Assembly: GCF_002968835.1 (NCBI RefSeq)
Contig: NZ_PKQK01000001.1
Coordinates: 124,001-188,000 of the forward strand
Direction: 5' to 3'
Length of the DNA stretch: 64,000 bases
Origin: Paenibacillus sp. PCH8
Lineage (GTDB): Bacteria > Bacillota > Bacilli > Paenibacillales > Paenibacillaceae
Under the pieces are notes generated by a model that was given only the letters and a program-made list of their open reading frames with translations, did no database searches and had not been told where the DNA came from. Within the stretch, counting starts at the first letter, position 1. Each line of letters starts with the position of its first letter. Shown in pieces: positions 35,761 to 45,476 of the stretch. The position numbers and the translations under genes are program-made.

Positions 35761-36900
35761 TTACAACCCCAGCTTCTGCCCTTTCTCCAACCGCTGAATC
35801 TGCTGCTCTCCGGTATCCGCAAGTTCACGGAACTGGTTAATCGTCTCACGCATTCTTGGCAGAGCTTCCTGCTTGTAGAGGCTGATTGAATCGAGCGCAG
35901 ACAACACATCGGTGAACGCTTGTTTCATCGTATCCACGGAGATGCTGGCTTCATACGCCTGCTTCTGAATGGCAATCCCCTGATCCTTGAGCATCTTGGA
36001 TGTTCCGGCGATCAGATCATTGGTCGTCTGGTTCAGCAATTCAATCTTCTGCAATACAATCTTCTGATTATACAGAGCACTCGCTACCGTAACGGCAATT
36101 TTCAGTGCCGAGATCGTTACATTTTTCGCCCGGTCTACCCCTCGGATTAGTTCCTTATTGTTACGGATCACCACTTCAATCGCCATAATGCCCTGCTGGT
36201 TCACGACCAGCATTTGCTGTAAGTCCATCACTCGCTGACGGAGCGGGAATAGTACTTCTTCCGTAATAAAACGGACCTTCTCGGGGTCCTCATTGCGGAC
36301 CTTGGCGGCTTCAATCTGCCCGTCGATCGACTCATCCATGAGCACGCCAAGCTGGATTTCTTTTTGCAATCGCTTGGTGAGTTCTCTCAGGTTCTGTTGC
36401 TCAATCTCCAGTGTCGTATTATCGTTACGCAATGTAGATCTGCCTTTGTCCAGCGAAGTGACGATGTCAGCGATGACTGCGTCAGCTTTCTGGTATTTCA
36501 GGAAATAGGCGCGGAGCGGATTGAACAATTTCCCGAGGAAGCCGGTTTTGGCAAAGTCGACCACACTCGGGTCGAGATCCTTCAGTTGCATATGCAGCTC
36601 GGTCAAGCCTTTGGCGACCTGACCGCCCTCGTCTCCGGTCTTGGACAGATGTCCAACGGAGACTTGAAGCAACGCGTTTTTCTCAGAAGAAGATCTCATC
36701 GTGTTCATACCAAACCCATCAATGGATTGCAGAATCTCCTTGCGCTTCTCCAGGGATTCCAGATCCAGTGTCATAATCATCTCTACATTGGCATTCGCCA
36801 CTTGTTGCAGCTCCGCTACCTCGGCAGGTACGGGTTTCACCTCTTCTTCAATCACCTTCTGAATCTCTTTCTGGCTTGGTATCTCCATCGAAAACGACAT
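35761..36900 (-). CDS. telA: TelA-family toxic anion/tellurite resistance protein
   Basis: This 379-residue cytosolic protein is almost entirely helical with long coiled-coil stretches. It has TelA signatures such as TGFLGKLFNPLRAYFLKYQKADAVI, LRELTKRLQKEIQLGVLMDESID and VRNNKELIRGVDRAKNVTISALKIAVTVASALYNQKIVL. TelA proteins are linked to tellurite, cell-envelope and antibiotic stress, but the molecular action is not settled. It is the last gene of an operon with an XpaC-like membrane protein, a known pairing in Bacillus, and a VWA protein. Confidence 0.88.
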   Translation of the reverse strand: MSFSMEIPSQKEIQKVIEEEVKPVPAEVAELQQVANANVEMIMTLDLESLEKRKEILQSIDGFGMNTMRSSSEKNALLQVSVGHLSKTGDEGGQVAKGLTELHMQLKDLDPSVVDFAKTGFLGKLFNPLRAYFLKYQKADAVIADIVTSLDKGRSTLRNDNTTLEIEQQNLRELTKRLQKEIQLGVLMDESIDGQIEAAKVRNEDPEKVRFITEEVLFPLRQRVMDLQQMLVVNQQGIMAIEVVIRNNKELIRGVDRAKNVTISALKIAVTVASALYNQKIVLQKIELLNQTTNDLIAGTSKMLKDQGIAIQKQAYEASISVDTMKQAFTDVLSALDSISLYKQEALPRMRETINQFRELADTGEQQIQRLEKGQKLGL

Positions 36901-36919
36901 CTATAGTTCCCCCTTTAAA

Positions 36920-38608
36920 TTACATCTGTACGTTAAACAGGTTTCCGATCTTGTATACGACATCGTCCGTATCGGCATTGATACTTGCGGCTTCGTTAAT
37001 GCTGGAGATGCTCTCCAGGGCTTTGATGTCCGCGTTGTATCCAATCGTATAGATCGGCACTTGATACGTCTCGACCAGATCACGAATGTCCTTCAGGGTA
37101 TGACCCTCATTGGTCTCGCCATCGCTCAGGACGAAAATAAGCGGCTTCACGTTCGGATCAACAGCCATATAGTCTTCGAGCATCTTCATCGCCACCACGA
37201 TCCCATCGAATGTTGCCGTACCCCCGCCTGCTTGTAGACTGTTAACCGTTCCGACAAACATGGATTGCTGATTCGTATCATACTTCGCAATCGGCAGATT
37301 CACCGTTACTCCGCTGGAGTAGGAGACAAGGCCAATGCTGTTGTCCGTGCCCAGGTACTTCTGCCCTTTACTCAAAGATTCCTTCAACCGGTTAAGTGGC
37401 TCTCCGTCCATACTTCCGGATACGTCAGTTACGAATACAGCAGCAATGGGTTTACTGCCGTTCTTCTTCTCTTTCCATACTTTCTGTGCGGACAGCAACG
37501 TGCCGCCATCTACTGTACCAAGCTCTGATTTGTAATCCGGTAAGCCGTTGAAGCCGAACTCTTCCGCCGACTGTTGATATTTCGCCTGGGTGACAAATTC
37601 CGCAAATTTCTGGATGATCTCCTGCTTGTTCTGCGGCAATTGTCCCAATGCATACAACGGGCTGTCATGTCTCACGCCAAATGGGGTAAAGACGTATCCG
37701 CTCTTCAGATCAGCGGTATTCACATACGTCTGGTATTCAAGCACAAAGGCATCCAGTCGTCCTGACTTGGCAGCTTCCCGCATTTGAATCGTTGTGGATG
37801 CCGTAAACGGCACATTCGCCTGAAATTTCTCAAAACCTTGAATAGCTTTCTCACCCAGCGGGTTGGCGCTGTCATACGTATTCAGTGCGGTCACGAGGAA
37901 GTTGAGTCCTGTGGAGCTGGCAAATGGATCCGTGTATCCCATCGCGAGTTCGTTGTTCGCAATCGCTTCGGTCACCGTTTTCACATTAACGGAGCCATAC
38001 GTATCGACAAGTGCATCATACTTGGCTTTGGAGATCACGATGCCGGGCACGTTCCCGACCAATCGCTCGGACACCATCTCTGTCTTCACCCCGCTGGCCT
38101 CAACCATCTCGCCCCACAGTTCATTGGAGGGTGTGAACGCATCCGGCATATACTTGCCTGACTTGATATAATCTGTAGCCGTTCCGGAGGCGATGTTGCG
38201 GATTTTGACCGACACCTGCTGACCTCCGACGGTCATATTGGCTTTGTTAAATTCATCACCAACCTCAGTCAGCCACCCGTCCACCCCAGTGCCTGATTTC
38301 TCGGGTGAGGAGAAGATTTCGACGTAATCATTCGTTGTGTTCTCTACCGTGACCGGAAATTTCGAGATGTCGGGCAGCGATTCTGCCACATCGACCGGGT
38401 CCAGGTCAATCTGTCCTTTGACGGACTCTGCCGTTGCGGGGTTAATGTCCCCATACAATTTACTGAGCGTTTTGCCTGCATTCTCTGTACTGACCTGTGT
38501 TGACGACTTGCCGAAGTTGGATGTCAGCGTAATGCCTGCATATACCAGACCGAACACGAGCACCAACATTACAATCGATATGAAAAAGAACTTTCCCTTC
38601 TTGGCCAT
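36920..38608 (-). CDS. Membrane-anchored solute-binding and VWA domain protein
   Basis: This 562-residue protein has one N-terminal membrane anchor (residues 7-30), then a bilobed extracellular solute-binding-like domain (about 80-360, with PDAFTPSNELWGEM and GYTDPFASSTGLNFLV), and finally a von Willebrand A domain. The metal site DVSGSMDG (395-402), a TGGG-type loop and SDGE complete the MIDAS. It is thus outward-facing, may sense or hold a ligand, and can bind partners through a metal-dependent site. It lies between XpaC-like and TelA genes, so the three probably form one stress-related complex. Confidence 0.82.
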   Translation of the reverse strand: MAKKGKFFFISIVMLVLVFGLVYAGITLTSNFGKSSTQVSTENAGKTLSKLYGDINPATAESVKGQIDLDPVDVAESLPDISKFPVTVENTTNDYVEIFSSPEKSGTGVDGWLTEVGDEFNKANMTVGGQQVSVKIRNIASGTATDYIKSGKYMPDAFTPSNELWGEMVEASGVKTEMVSERLVGNVPGIVISKAKYDALVDTYGSVNVKTVTEAIANNELAMGYTDPFASSTGLNFLVTALNTYDSANPLGEKAIQGFEKFQANVPFTASTTIQMREAAKSGRLDAFVLEYQTYVNTADLKSGYVFTPFGVRHDSPLYALGQLPQNKQEIIQKFAEFVTQAKYQQSAEEFGFNGLPDYKSELGTVDGGTLLSAQKVWKEKKNGSKPIAAVFVTDVSGSMDGEPLNRLKESLSKGQKYLGTDNSIGLVSYSSGVTVNLPIAKYDTNQQSMFVGTVNSLQAGGGTATFDGIVVAMKMLEDYMAVDPNVKPLIFVLSDGETNEGHTLKDIRDLVETYQVPIYTIGYNADIKALESISSINEAASINADTDDVVYKIGNLFNVQM

Positions 38609-38620
38609 ACGAGCAACCCC

Positions 38621-39358
38621 TCACTGTCTGTATAATTTGGTGTGCTTGATTAACTGATCAATCTCCTGCATACAAGGCATCTGTTCAATCGTTCCAACTT
38701 CAAAGCTGTCCAGACGTGAAATCTCCAGCAACAATTGATCCAGCTTGAGCAAAATTTCTTCATTGGTGTGAAGTGAATCCTTCACATAGGACAGATAATC
38801 GTTGTACACTTTCGTTTTTTCCTGAAAAAGCTTCTGGGGAAGTGTAGAGGATTTGGATTTCATCATGTTGGCATAGTCGGCTTCATCGAATACATTCAAC
38901 CGGTTCAGTATACTGCGGATATTGAGGTATAACAGCTTCTCCACTTCCAGGGTAACCGACGCGAATTTCTTGTAGCTCAGCTCGCCTGGATCAAATCGTT
39001 GATGGAGCACATTCAGGAGTGTTTCTTTCTTTTTCTTCATCCGACTCAGTTGGGACAGTCCCAGCGTGATATCTTCTTCAAGTACTTTGATACGTCTATA
39101 AAAGGATAACGCTTCCACATAATCTTCATGAGTCTCGATATGCTTCACAGGCAGGACTACTGGCTGTCTGAACAGCAAGCTGTAACTACCATAGAATAAA
39201 GTCAGGACGCTGCCGAACAGCAAAGTCACCGAAAGCGCTGTTGTAAATGCACCCTCCCCGAAATTCAGCCCGATAAAGCCGGGTGAGAATGCCAGAACAT
39301 TCACGGCCACAATGCCGAAGATCAAGCCCAGTAATTTTATGTATCTGTTCATGTTCAA
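38621..39358 (-). CDS. xpaC: XpaC-like membrane protein
   Basis: This 245-residue protein has two N-terminal membrane helices (about 8-30 and 38-58) followed by a long helical cytosolic part with ALSFYRRIKVLEEDI and GELSYKKFASVTLEVEKLLYLN. The pattern fits the XpaC family (named for 5-bromo-4-chloroindolyl phosphate hydrolysis in Bacillus, although no phosphatase motif is seen). It is first in the operon, 12 bases before the VWA gene, and acts with TelA. Confidence 0.78.
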   Translation of the reverse strand: MNMNRYIKLLGLIFGIVAVNVLAFSPGFIGLNFGEGAFTTALSVTLLFGSVLTLFYGSYSLLFRQPVVLPVKHIETHEDYVEALSFYRRIKVLEEDITLGLSQLSRMKKKKETLLNVLHQRFDPGELSYKKFASVTLEVEKLLYLNIRSILNRLNVFDEADYANMMKSKSSTLPQKLFQEKTKVYNDYLSYVKDSLHTNEEILLKLDQLLLEISRLDSFEVGTIEQMPCMQEIDQLIKHTKLYRQ

Positions 39359-39671
39359 TCATCCGACCTCCTTTCATGCTATATGCTGGAGCTATATGTC
39401 GATATTTTCCTCTTCAACTTAATATCATTGTACATGATGTTACTGCGCTCAGGTGGATTTAGTTGGATATTCATAATATACGTGGGTTGGGCTCATCCCA
39501 TTTCATCTTTAGAGGGACAACGTGAAACCGTTTGGATAATCTGTGGTCAATCTGTAGAATCGAGTCATCAGGAACAGAAAATCGCGGTTAAAAATCGTTA
39601 TCAGGTAATACGTGGAAAATAGCTATGCGTGTCATTTTTTATATAAGACTTGTCTAAAAAACGAGTAATGC

Positions 39672-39708
39672 AAAAAGGACGAAACGGAGATCATCCGGTT
39701 TCGTCCCT
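39672..39708. terminator. Hairpin in the long spacer
   Basis: GGACGAAAC pairs with GTTTCGTCC, after a run of five A. On the minus strand this gives a T-tract, so it could end transcription arriving from the GH127 gene. Confidence 0.6.
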
Positions 39709-39861
39709 TATGCGTTGATTCATCTTTTTTTCGTGTTCTCGTGTTCTCGTATTCTTATTGAAATCTCAATGTCCCGGCGATCCGGTGACCCGATGTCCCT
39801 ACGCACCCCAAAGGGTCCATCTCTGCTGCGCAGTAATATCCAAGATACCGTTTCCTACAGC

Positions 39862-40054
39862 TAACGAACTGAGGTGACGCTATTTGGTGCATTTCAGCTC
39901 AACCAAAAATGTAACGAACCTGAGACACTTTATATTCACGTTTTAGGTGCAAAGACGTTGATTATTGCCCATGTCGAATGAAATAACGTCGCTGAGATTC
40001 GTTACATTTCCCAACTCACCCAAATTCCCCATTTAAGGCGTGTGCGGTTCGTTA
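39862..40054. repeat. Cluster of TAACGAA intergenic repeats
   Basis: Related 24-base units occur at 39862-39885 (plus), 39912-39936 (plus) and 39981-40004 (minus), each opening TAACGAA followed by a CTGAG-like core and ending near TTATTT. A weaker unit lies on the minus strand at 40031-40054. Units one and three form an inverted pair. Confidence 0.75.
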
Positions 40055-40196
40055 GAAATTAGAAAACGGTTGCCTTATTGCACCCTCTGTAGCAGACAAG
40101 CTTAATTCCCATAAACCTCTGTTAGCTCATCCGTATTTGGCTTGCATTCACCATTGTATTTGAGTGTATTTGCGCCTTTTCATACCATGCCTCTTT

Positions 40197-42518
40197 TTAC
40201 GAAAAGAAAGATTCCGGTTTACTGCGCGTGGTGCGTACCTCTGTGACTTTACCGGCGCAGCCATTGTCGCCAATCGCACGAAACATCACCGTAACGCTAT
40301 CCTTGCCTGATGTAACGCTCTCAGGGATATCGTAAGTCACGTAGAATACCTCACCGATTTTGTTCATATGAATGCGCTGCTCCCCAATAACAACGCCTTC
40401 CACGATGATGCTGAAGTGCCTTTCATACCGAATATCTTCCTTTACAAAAGGAGAATGATCTCCGCCCCAATAGGCCACACATAGATAATTAGTTGCGGCG
40501 CGATCCACCGCCAGTTGGTAACTGAAGTAAGCCCCACTGATGCCAAAAGCCTCTCGCCACATATGCAACTTCTTACGTCCATCTGTGGTTGAACCGTTGT
40601 GCTGCTCGCCGCGACAATTGCTATCCAATTGATGCCCGATCTCATCCTGCTGACCATCCGGCTGAACCCTGTCGATCGTGATGTCGTTCAACTCTTTCTC
40701 CAGTGCATCGCCTTCGTCGTTCAATGGCCAGTACACCGTATAGAATTCATGATGTACGTTATAGAACGGGATCAATTTCACGGCTTCACCTGTGGAAGTG
40801 ACCTCCTTGCTGAGTTCAAATGTTAACGTGCCTGCGTCCACAACTTTGATCCATTCCTTTACATCCTCCTGTTCTGTCCGGATTACCGGTACGGGAGCAG
40901 TCTTGGGATTCAGTGCCGTTTCATCCACAATCGTGTCTTCGGGAAGTCCATCGCTTCCTAGTGCACCGGCAAGTACGATTGGGCCATACAGGAATGCCAC
41001 CTTGTGGGCATCATCTCTGGAGGTGTACTGCCGAAGTGACATCGGCAGTGTGATTGTAACGACATCACCCGCGTTCCATTGGCGGTCGATGGAGAGATAG
41101 CCGGGTTCCATCCGTGTATACGGATGGGCCGAGTCCCCGTTGACGGTTGCCGTCATTGGCTCTTGCAGCCATGAGGGCACACGTAATCTTAGATGAGCCG
41201 AGGCGCTGCCTTCGGTCATCGTCAGGGTTACCTTTTCCGAATAAGGAAAGTCGGTTTCGAGCTTCAGCGATAGTCCCTGAGATGCCCAGTCCAGCTTGGA
41301 GGCGATATACAGGTTCACATACAGGTCCTGCTCATTCTCGAAATAGATGGCCTCGGCATATTTGCCCGGGTTCTCCATACCCGATCCTGTACAGCACCAC
41401 CATGCGGTATCGCGCGTACCGTAGATTTTGTAGTGCCCTTGCAGCGTTGAGGCAAAATACGTTTTGTTGCCCGTATCGGGGTCCTGCGTGCCCAGGATGT
41501 GATTGTAGATGGCATTTTCATAATAGTCCATGTAGGCGCTATCGTGATTCCAGGCGAAGAGTTGTTTCGTCAAATGCATCATGTTGTGAGTACAGCAACT
41601 CTCTCCTGTTTTGATGCCAAGACTCTCCATGCCCTTCGCTTCGTAATGCTCCGATATACTCGTAGCGCCAAAGACGTAGGAACGATGATGAACGGTAGTC
41701 TCCCAGAAAAATTCTGCCGCCGCCCGGTAACTCTCGCGAGAGGAATCCTGGTTGTAGATTTCGGCAGCACCGATCACTTTCGGGATCTGCGTATTGGCAT
41801 GTTTGCCCTGAAGATCGTCCTGTTCATGTTCCAAGGGTCTCAGGATCAATTGATGGGTAAACTTATTGGCGATCTCAAGGTATAAGGCTTTGCCCGTGAT
41901 CTCATATAAATGCGCAAATACTTCATTCATGCCCCCGTGTTCACTTTGAAGCATCGTCTGCATCTGTTCTTCTGTCATCGGAAGCAAGCCTTCTACCGCC
42001 CAATCTGCAAATCGAGTGACCACATCAAGTGCTTGTTCGTTACCAGTCCGTTTATATGCGTCAATCAGACCGCGGTAGATTTTGTGTACGCTGTACCAAG
42101 GAACCCAGTATTCACCGATATTGAATCCACCGATATTCTCTGCTCGAAAAGCCATGTGGAAAGGTTCTTCGGACAACCCGCCGATATACCCGCTGCCCGT
42201 ATGCTGTTGAATGGATGCAAGCTCACTGACGGCATAATCCAGCGTTTCTTTTAACGTGGCATTCCCGGTTGCCTGATACGTTACTGCCAGCGCCGACAGA
42301 TAATGGCCGAGGGAATGTCCGCTGATGGTACGAGCCTCCCAACCCGCGTAGCGTTCTTTTCGGGCAGGCAAACCATGAGCTTCGAAGCATGGAGCCAGGA
42401 ATCGATCAATATCCAGCGATAACAGATAACGCTCCCCAACCTCTTGTGATGTTTGAAAAACACCATTGAGCAGGTCTACATGTTCCGGGCCCAGAAATCC
42501 TTTTTTCGTATCAATCAT
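40197..42518 (-). CDS. Glycoside hydrolase family 127 (DUF1680) enzyme
   Basis: This is a 773-residue enzyme when started at the ATG at 42518, which follows GGAGTGA; the frame could extend to 42566 without a site. The alpha-barrel domain has SGHSLGHYLSAL, GYIGGLSEEPF, and the cysteine-rich stretches GESCCTHNM and WWCCTGSGMENPGKY that in this family bind zinc and carry the catalytic cysteine. Members cleave beta-L-arabinofuranosides. No signal peptide is seen, so it probably works on imported arabino-oligosaccharides. It is divergent from an AraC regulator, its likely activator. Confidence 0.87.
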   Translation of the reverse strand: MIDTKKGFLGPEHVDLLNGVFQTSQEVGERYLLSLDIDRFLAPCFEAHGLPARKERYAGWEARTISGHSLGHYLSALAVTYQATGNATLKETLDYAVSELASIQQHTGSGYIGGLSEEPFHMAFRAENIGGFNIGEYWVPWYSVHKIYRGLIDAYKRTGNEQALDVVTRFADWAVEGLLPMTEEQMQTMLQSEHGGMNEVFAHLYEITGKALYLEIANKFTHQLILRPLEHEQDDLQGKHANTQIPKVIGAAEIYNQDSSRESYRAAAEFFWETTVHHRSYVFGATSISEHYEAKGMESLGIKTGESCCTHNMMHLTKQLFAWNHDSAYMDYYENAIYNHILGTQDPDTGNKTYFASTLQGHYKIYGTRDTAWWCCTGSGMENPGKYAEAIYFENEQDLYVNLYIASKLDWASQGLSLKLETDFPYSEKVTLTMTEGSASAHLRLRVPSWLQEPMTATVNGDSAHPYTRMEPGYLSIDRQWNAGDVVTITLPMSLRQYTSRDDAHKVAFLYGPIVLAGALGSDGLPEDTIVDETALNPKTAPVPVIRTEQEDVKEWIKVVDAGTLTFELSKEVTSTGEAVKLIPFYNVHHEFYTVYWPLNDEGDALEKELNDITIDRVQPDGQQDEIGHQLDSNCRGEQHNGSTTDGRKKLHMWREAFGISGAYFSYQLAVDRAATNYLCVAYWGGDHSPFVKEDIRYERHFSIIVEGVVIGEQRIHMNKIGEVFYVTYDIPESVTSGKDSVTVMFRAIGDNGCAGKVTEVRTTRSKPESFFS

Positions 42519-42711
42519 TACGCTCACTCCTTCTCGGTATGTACAGATATTCAGCTGTGCTTCCATGGGGTCTTAAAGGATAAAATCCGTGTTGTAATTC
42601 ATATGCTTCAAGCTTCCAATCGGTCTTCAAACCTTGAATATCCACATGTTATCAAATAAAGTACAATTACATCAGACTCATAATCCAAGAAAAGGTGGAG
42701 AAATCCGTCCT

Positions 42712-43476
42712 ATGCCAAAACCACTGGAACATTATCTGTGCGGCAAGTTCATATCGGAAGGGAACTGGAGCCACATGCGGAGAATCATGCCTGTACATGA
42801 GATTATTTTGATGCTGGAAGGTGAGATGTACATCGCGGAAGATGAGGAACAGTATGTCGTTCGTGCCAATGATCTGCTATTTCTAAAGGCTGGGCGCACC
42901 CATTATGGTTACCGGATCAGCGAGGCACCTGTCAGCTTCTATTGGGTTCACTATGATTCGGTTCAGGCAGAATTCGACGGTCACAGGGCGCATGCCACCA
43001 TTCAGGTACCTTCCGTGGCGAATCAACTCTTCAAGCAGTTGCTGCATGTCTCCTCCTTCTCGCAGGAAGAAGCGGACGCGGCTTTGCTGCTGCTGTTCAA
43101 AGAGCTGGAACGGAATACGCAGGCGGATTATCGTCCTCATAATGCTGTCGTGGACCATATCTGCAAGTGGGTGGACATTCATCTTCACACGGGCATCACG
43201 GTGAGCAAAATTGCAGAACATTTTAATTTCAACAAGGACTACATCTCCAAAATGGTAAAGCGTGAGAAGGGAATTGGACTCAAAACCTATATTCTCACCG
43301 AACAGATTCGCCGAGCCAAACAGATGCTACTGAATACCAATGCCAGTGTCAAAGAAATTGCGGGCCATTGCGGCTTCTCTGACTACAAACTGTTCCTGCG
43401 CATGTTCAAGCAATACGAAGGCTATACACCAACCGAATATCGCAACAATCTGTACTCGACACAACTCAACCGGTGA
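42712..43476 (+). CDS. AraC-family regulator of the GH127 gene
   Basis: This 254-residue regulator starts at the ATG at 42712 after GGTGGAG; the frame is open up to 42634. An N-terminal cupin-like sensor (HEIILMLEGEMYIAEDEEQYVVRANDLLFLKAG) precedes two C-terminal helix-turn-helix motifs (VSKIAEHFNFNKDYISKMVKR and VKEIAGHCGFSDYKLFLRMFK). It is divergent from the GH127 gene across about 190 bases, so it probably senses a sugar and activates that gene. Confidence 0.85.
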   Translation: MPKPLEHYLCGKFISEGNWSHMRRIMPVHEIILMLEGEMYIAEDEEQYVVRANDLLFLKAGRTHYGYRISEAPVSFYWVHYDSVQAEFDGHRAHATIQVPSVANQLFKQLLHVSSFSQEEADAALLLLFKELERNTQADYRPHNAVVDHICKWVDIHLHTGITVSKIAEHFNFNKDYISKMVKREKGIGLKTYILTEQIRRAKQMLLNTNASVKEIAGHCGFSDYKLFLRMFKQYEGYTPTEYRNNLYSTQLNR

Positions 43477-43621
43477 TGCTCTCAGACCCATAGAAATGAT
43501 TGAGCTGTATATAGAACATTTGAATTCATTCATCGCCATTCATTGTGGTACAATGCACAATAAACATATTGAATACTTAACCCAGTGGAACACTTAGATG
43601 ATAAGAGAAGGAGAATTATAG

Positions 43622-44140
43622 ATGACAACGGCTGCCGTTACGATCCATCCTGCTACTGAAGCAGACCATAACGAAATTGTACATATCCTTGTTGCCAGTT
43701 ACGCCGAGTACCGGGAGACGTTCGAGCATGAGGAACGGTGGGAAGCCTACCTGAAGGATATTAGAGAGTCCGTGGATAATCCGTATCTGACCCAATTATG
43801 GATCGCCAAGATTGAAGATCAGATTGTCGGCACAGTTCAATTATTCGAGACCGCGCATAAGGCTTATCCAGACTTCGAATTGCCCATCGACTATCCGTTT
43901 ATTCGCTTGCTCGGTGTCGATCCACAATGGAGAGGGCACGGCATTGCGAGAGAACTGCTCCAGCACTGCGTGGACTCCGCCAAGGAGATGGGCAAAAATA
44001 CGGTGTATTTATATACGGGTGGTCAGATGGTCAACGCCATCCGTTTATATGAACGTTTTGGATTTTATGAGGATGAGGAATTCAGCTCCGAGAGTAGCGG
44101 GGGTAAGGCGATTTGCTACCGCTATGATTCTCAAGGGTAA
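43622..44140 (+). CDS. GNAT-family N-acetyltransferase
   Basis: This 172-residue enzyme transfers acetyl from acetyl-CoA to an amine. It has the acetyl-CoA motif VDPQWRGHGIARELLQHCVDSAKEM (motif A, RGHGIA) and a C-terminal LYERFGFYEDEEF. AAGGAG precedes the ATG. It is monocistronic between the AraC gene and a convergent terminator. The substrate is unknown. Confidence 0.85.
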   Translation: MTTAAVTIHPATEADHNEIVHILVASYAEYRETFEHEERWEAYLKDIRESVDNPYLTQLWIAKIEDQIVGTVQLFETAHKAYPDFELPIDYPFIRLLGVDPQWRGHGIARELLQHCVDSAKEMGKNTVYLYTGGQMVNAIRLYERFGFYEDEEFSSESSGGKAICYRYDSQG

Positions 44141-44212
44141 TAGCGAACCACGATCAGCGGAATCTGATTAGTGAAGTGTAGTCAATGAAAGATACGTGTT
44201 CTACTTGAATAA

Positions 44213-44254
44213 CGTGAAAAAGACCATTCATCCTCATGAGTGGTCTTTTTCACG
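44213..44254. terminator. Bidirectional terminator
   Basis: CGTGAAAAAGACCA (44213-44226) pairs perfectly with TGGTCTTTTTCACG (44241-44254). It serves the convergent acetyltransferase and butanediol dehydrogenase genes. Confidence 0.9.
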
Positions 44255-44316
44255 ATTTAAAATTGATACATCAATTATGTTTATATGAAAAATCTATCTT
44301 GGTTAGCGATAAGGCT

Positions 44317-45360
44317 TTAGCCGCCAATCTCCACCAAAATCTTCGCATGGCTCTTGTCGCTCATCAACAGCTCAAGCCCTTCCTGTACGATGTCGTCCAG
44401 TTTGATTTTCTTGGTGATAATCTGTTTCACATCGAGAGATCCTTCCGCAATCAATGAGATCACTTCAGGGAAAATGTGGCGATATGCCAGCGTTGCTGTC
44501 AGATTCGCTTCTTTCACCAGAAGATCGAAGAAGTTCACTTGGAGCGGATTTGGAATCGCGGCGATCACAACAACTTCTCCACCTTTTTTGACAACCGCAA
44601 CGGCACTGTCCATTGTTGGTTGCACTCCCGCTGCTTCATAAGCCACATTGATGCCACCGGATTGTTGCAAAATCGCTTCGGTTGCATTGACTTTGGCACT
44701 GTTCACCGGAATAGCTCCCAGCTTGGCTGCCAAGTTCAGGCGTTCCTCAAATACATCGACTGCATAGATTTCAGAGGCCCCTGCAGCTTTGGCAGACAAA
44801 ATGGTCAATAATCCAATTGGACCAGCTCCGTACACGGCTACCTTGTTGCCCACTTTCAGTTTGCTGTGACGAACCGCATGAAACGCTACTGCTGTAGGCT
44901 CTACGAGTGCGCCTTCTTCGAAAGTTACGTTATCCGGGATGGGATGGACCATGTATGCTTCAACAACAACATACTCCGCAAAACCACCATCACTATTCAG
45001 TCCAACGAATCCAAATTGTGTACATTGGTTGTACCGACCCTGGATGCAATATTCGCATTTTCCACAATGGTACAACGGCTCCACCACGACCCGATCGCCT
45101 ACATTGATACCGCTTACATTACTTCCCAATTCATTTACGGTGCCTGCAAATTCATGACCCAACGTCAACGGCGCTTTCTGTCCTGAGAGCGGATGGTTCT
45201 CGCCTTCTTGAATCCCTACACCATGATGATAAGCATGTAAATCACTGCCGCAGATACCGGCATATTCTACTTTGATTTTGACTTGCCCTGCTTGAGCGAC
45301 TGGAACCTCGCGATCTTCAACACGAACGTCTTTATGGGCATACCATACTGCTGCTTTCAT
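44317..45360 (-). CDS. bdhA: 2,3-butanediol dehydrogenase (zinc-dependent)
   Basis: This is a 347-residue medium-chain dehydrogenase when started at 45360, where AAAGGGG lies at good spacing (the upstream ATG at 45369 touches it). Catalytic zinc ligands are Cys in AGICGSDLH, GHEFAG and a downstream Glu; the structural zinc is held by CGKCEYCIQGRYNQC. The Rossmann motif is VYGAGPIGLL. The block HPLSGQKAPLTLGHEFAG is typical of butanediol/acetoin reductases, which reduce acetoin to 2,3-butanediol with NADH. It is divergent from a LysR gene. Confidence 0.85.
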   Translation of the reverse strand: MKAAVWYAHKDVRVEDREVPVAQAGQVKIKVEYAGICGSDLHAYHHGVGIQEGENHPLSGQKAPLTLGHEFAGTVNELGSNVSGINVGDRVVVEPLYHCGKCEYCIQGRYNQCTQFGFVGLNSDGGFAEYVVVEAYMVHPIPDNVTFEEGALVEPTAVAFHAVRHSKLKVGNKVAVYGAGPIGLLTILSAKAAGASEIYAVDVFEERLNLAAKLGAIPVNSAKVNATEAILQQSGGINVAYEAAGVQPTMDSAVAVVKKGGEVVVIAAIPNPLQVNFFDLLVKEANLTATLAYRHIFPEVISLIAEGSLDVKQIITKKIKLDDIVQEGLELLMSDKSHAKILVEIGG

Positions 45361-45431
45361 GAAGTTCATCCCCTTTGTATGATTGTCTATGTATTATATC
45401 GCTGTTCATATATTATTCATATTTATAGATA

Positions 45432-45447
45432 CTAATGTTAACATTAG
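45432..45447. promoter_or_regulatory. 16-base perfect palindrome, candidate LysR site
   Basis: CTAATGTTAACATTAG lies in the divergent promoter region, 30 bases before the LysR start. It is a likely binding site that links both genes. Confidence 0.6.
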
Positions 45448-45476
45448 CTGTATTAATATCAAACGGAGATGAGATC

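Larger units (their letters stand above)
39359..40196. other. Long gene-free region with repeats
   Basis: No credible gene is present; the 79-codon plus-strand frame at 39383-39622 has no ribosome-binding site and no family signal. It contains the hairpin at 39672-39708 and the repeat cluster at 39862-40054. Confidence 0.6.

Noticed and set aside
39383-39622. 79-codon plus-strand frame after the XpaC gene
   Set aside because: Unsupported start, composition like non-coding DNA, and no family signal.
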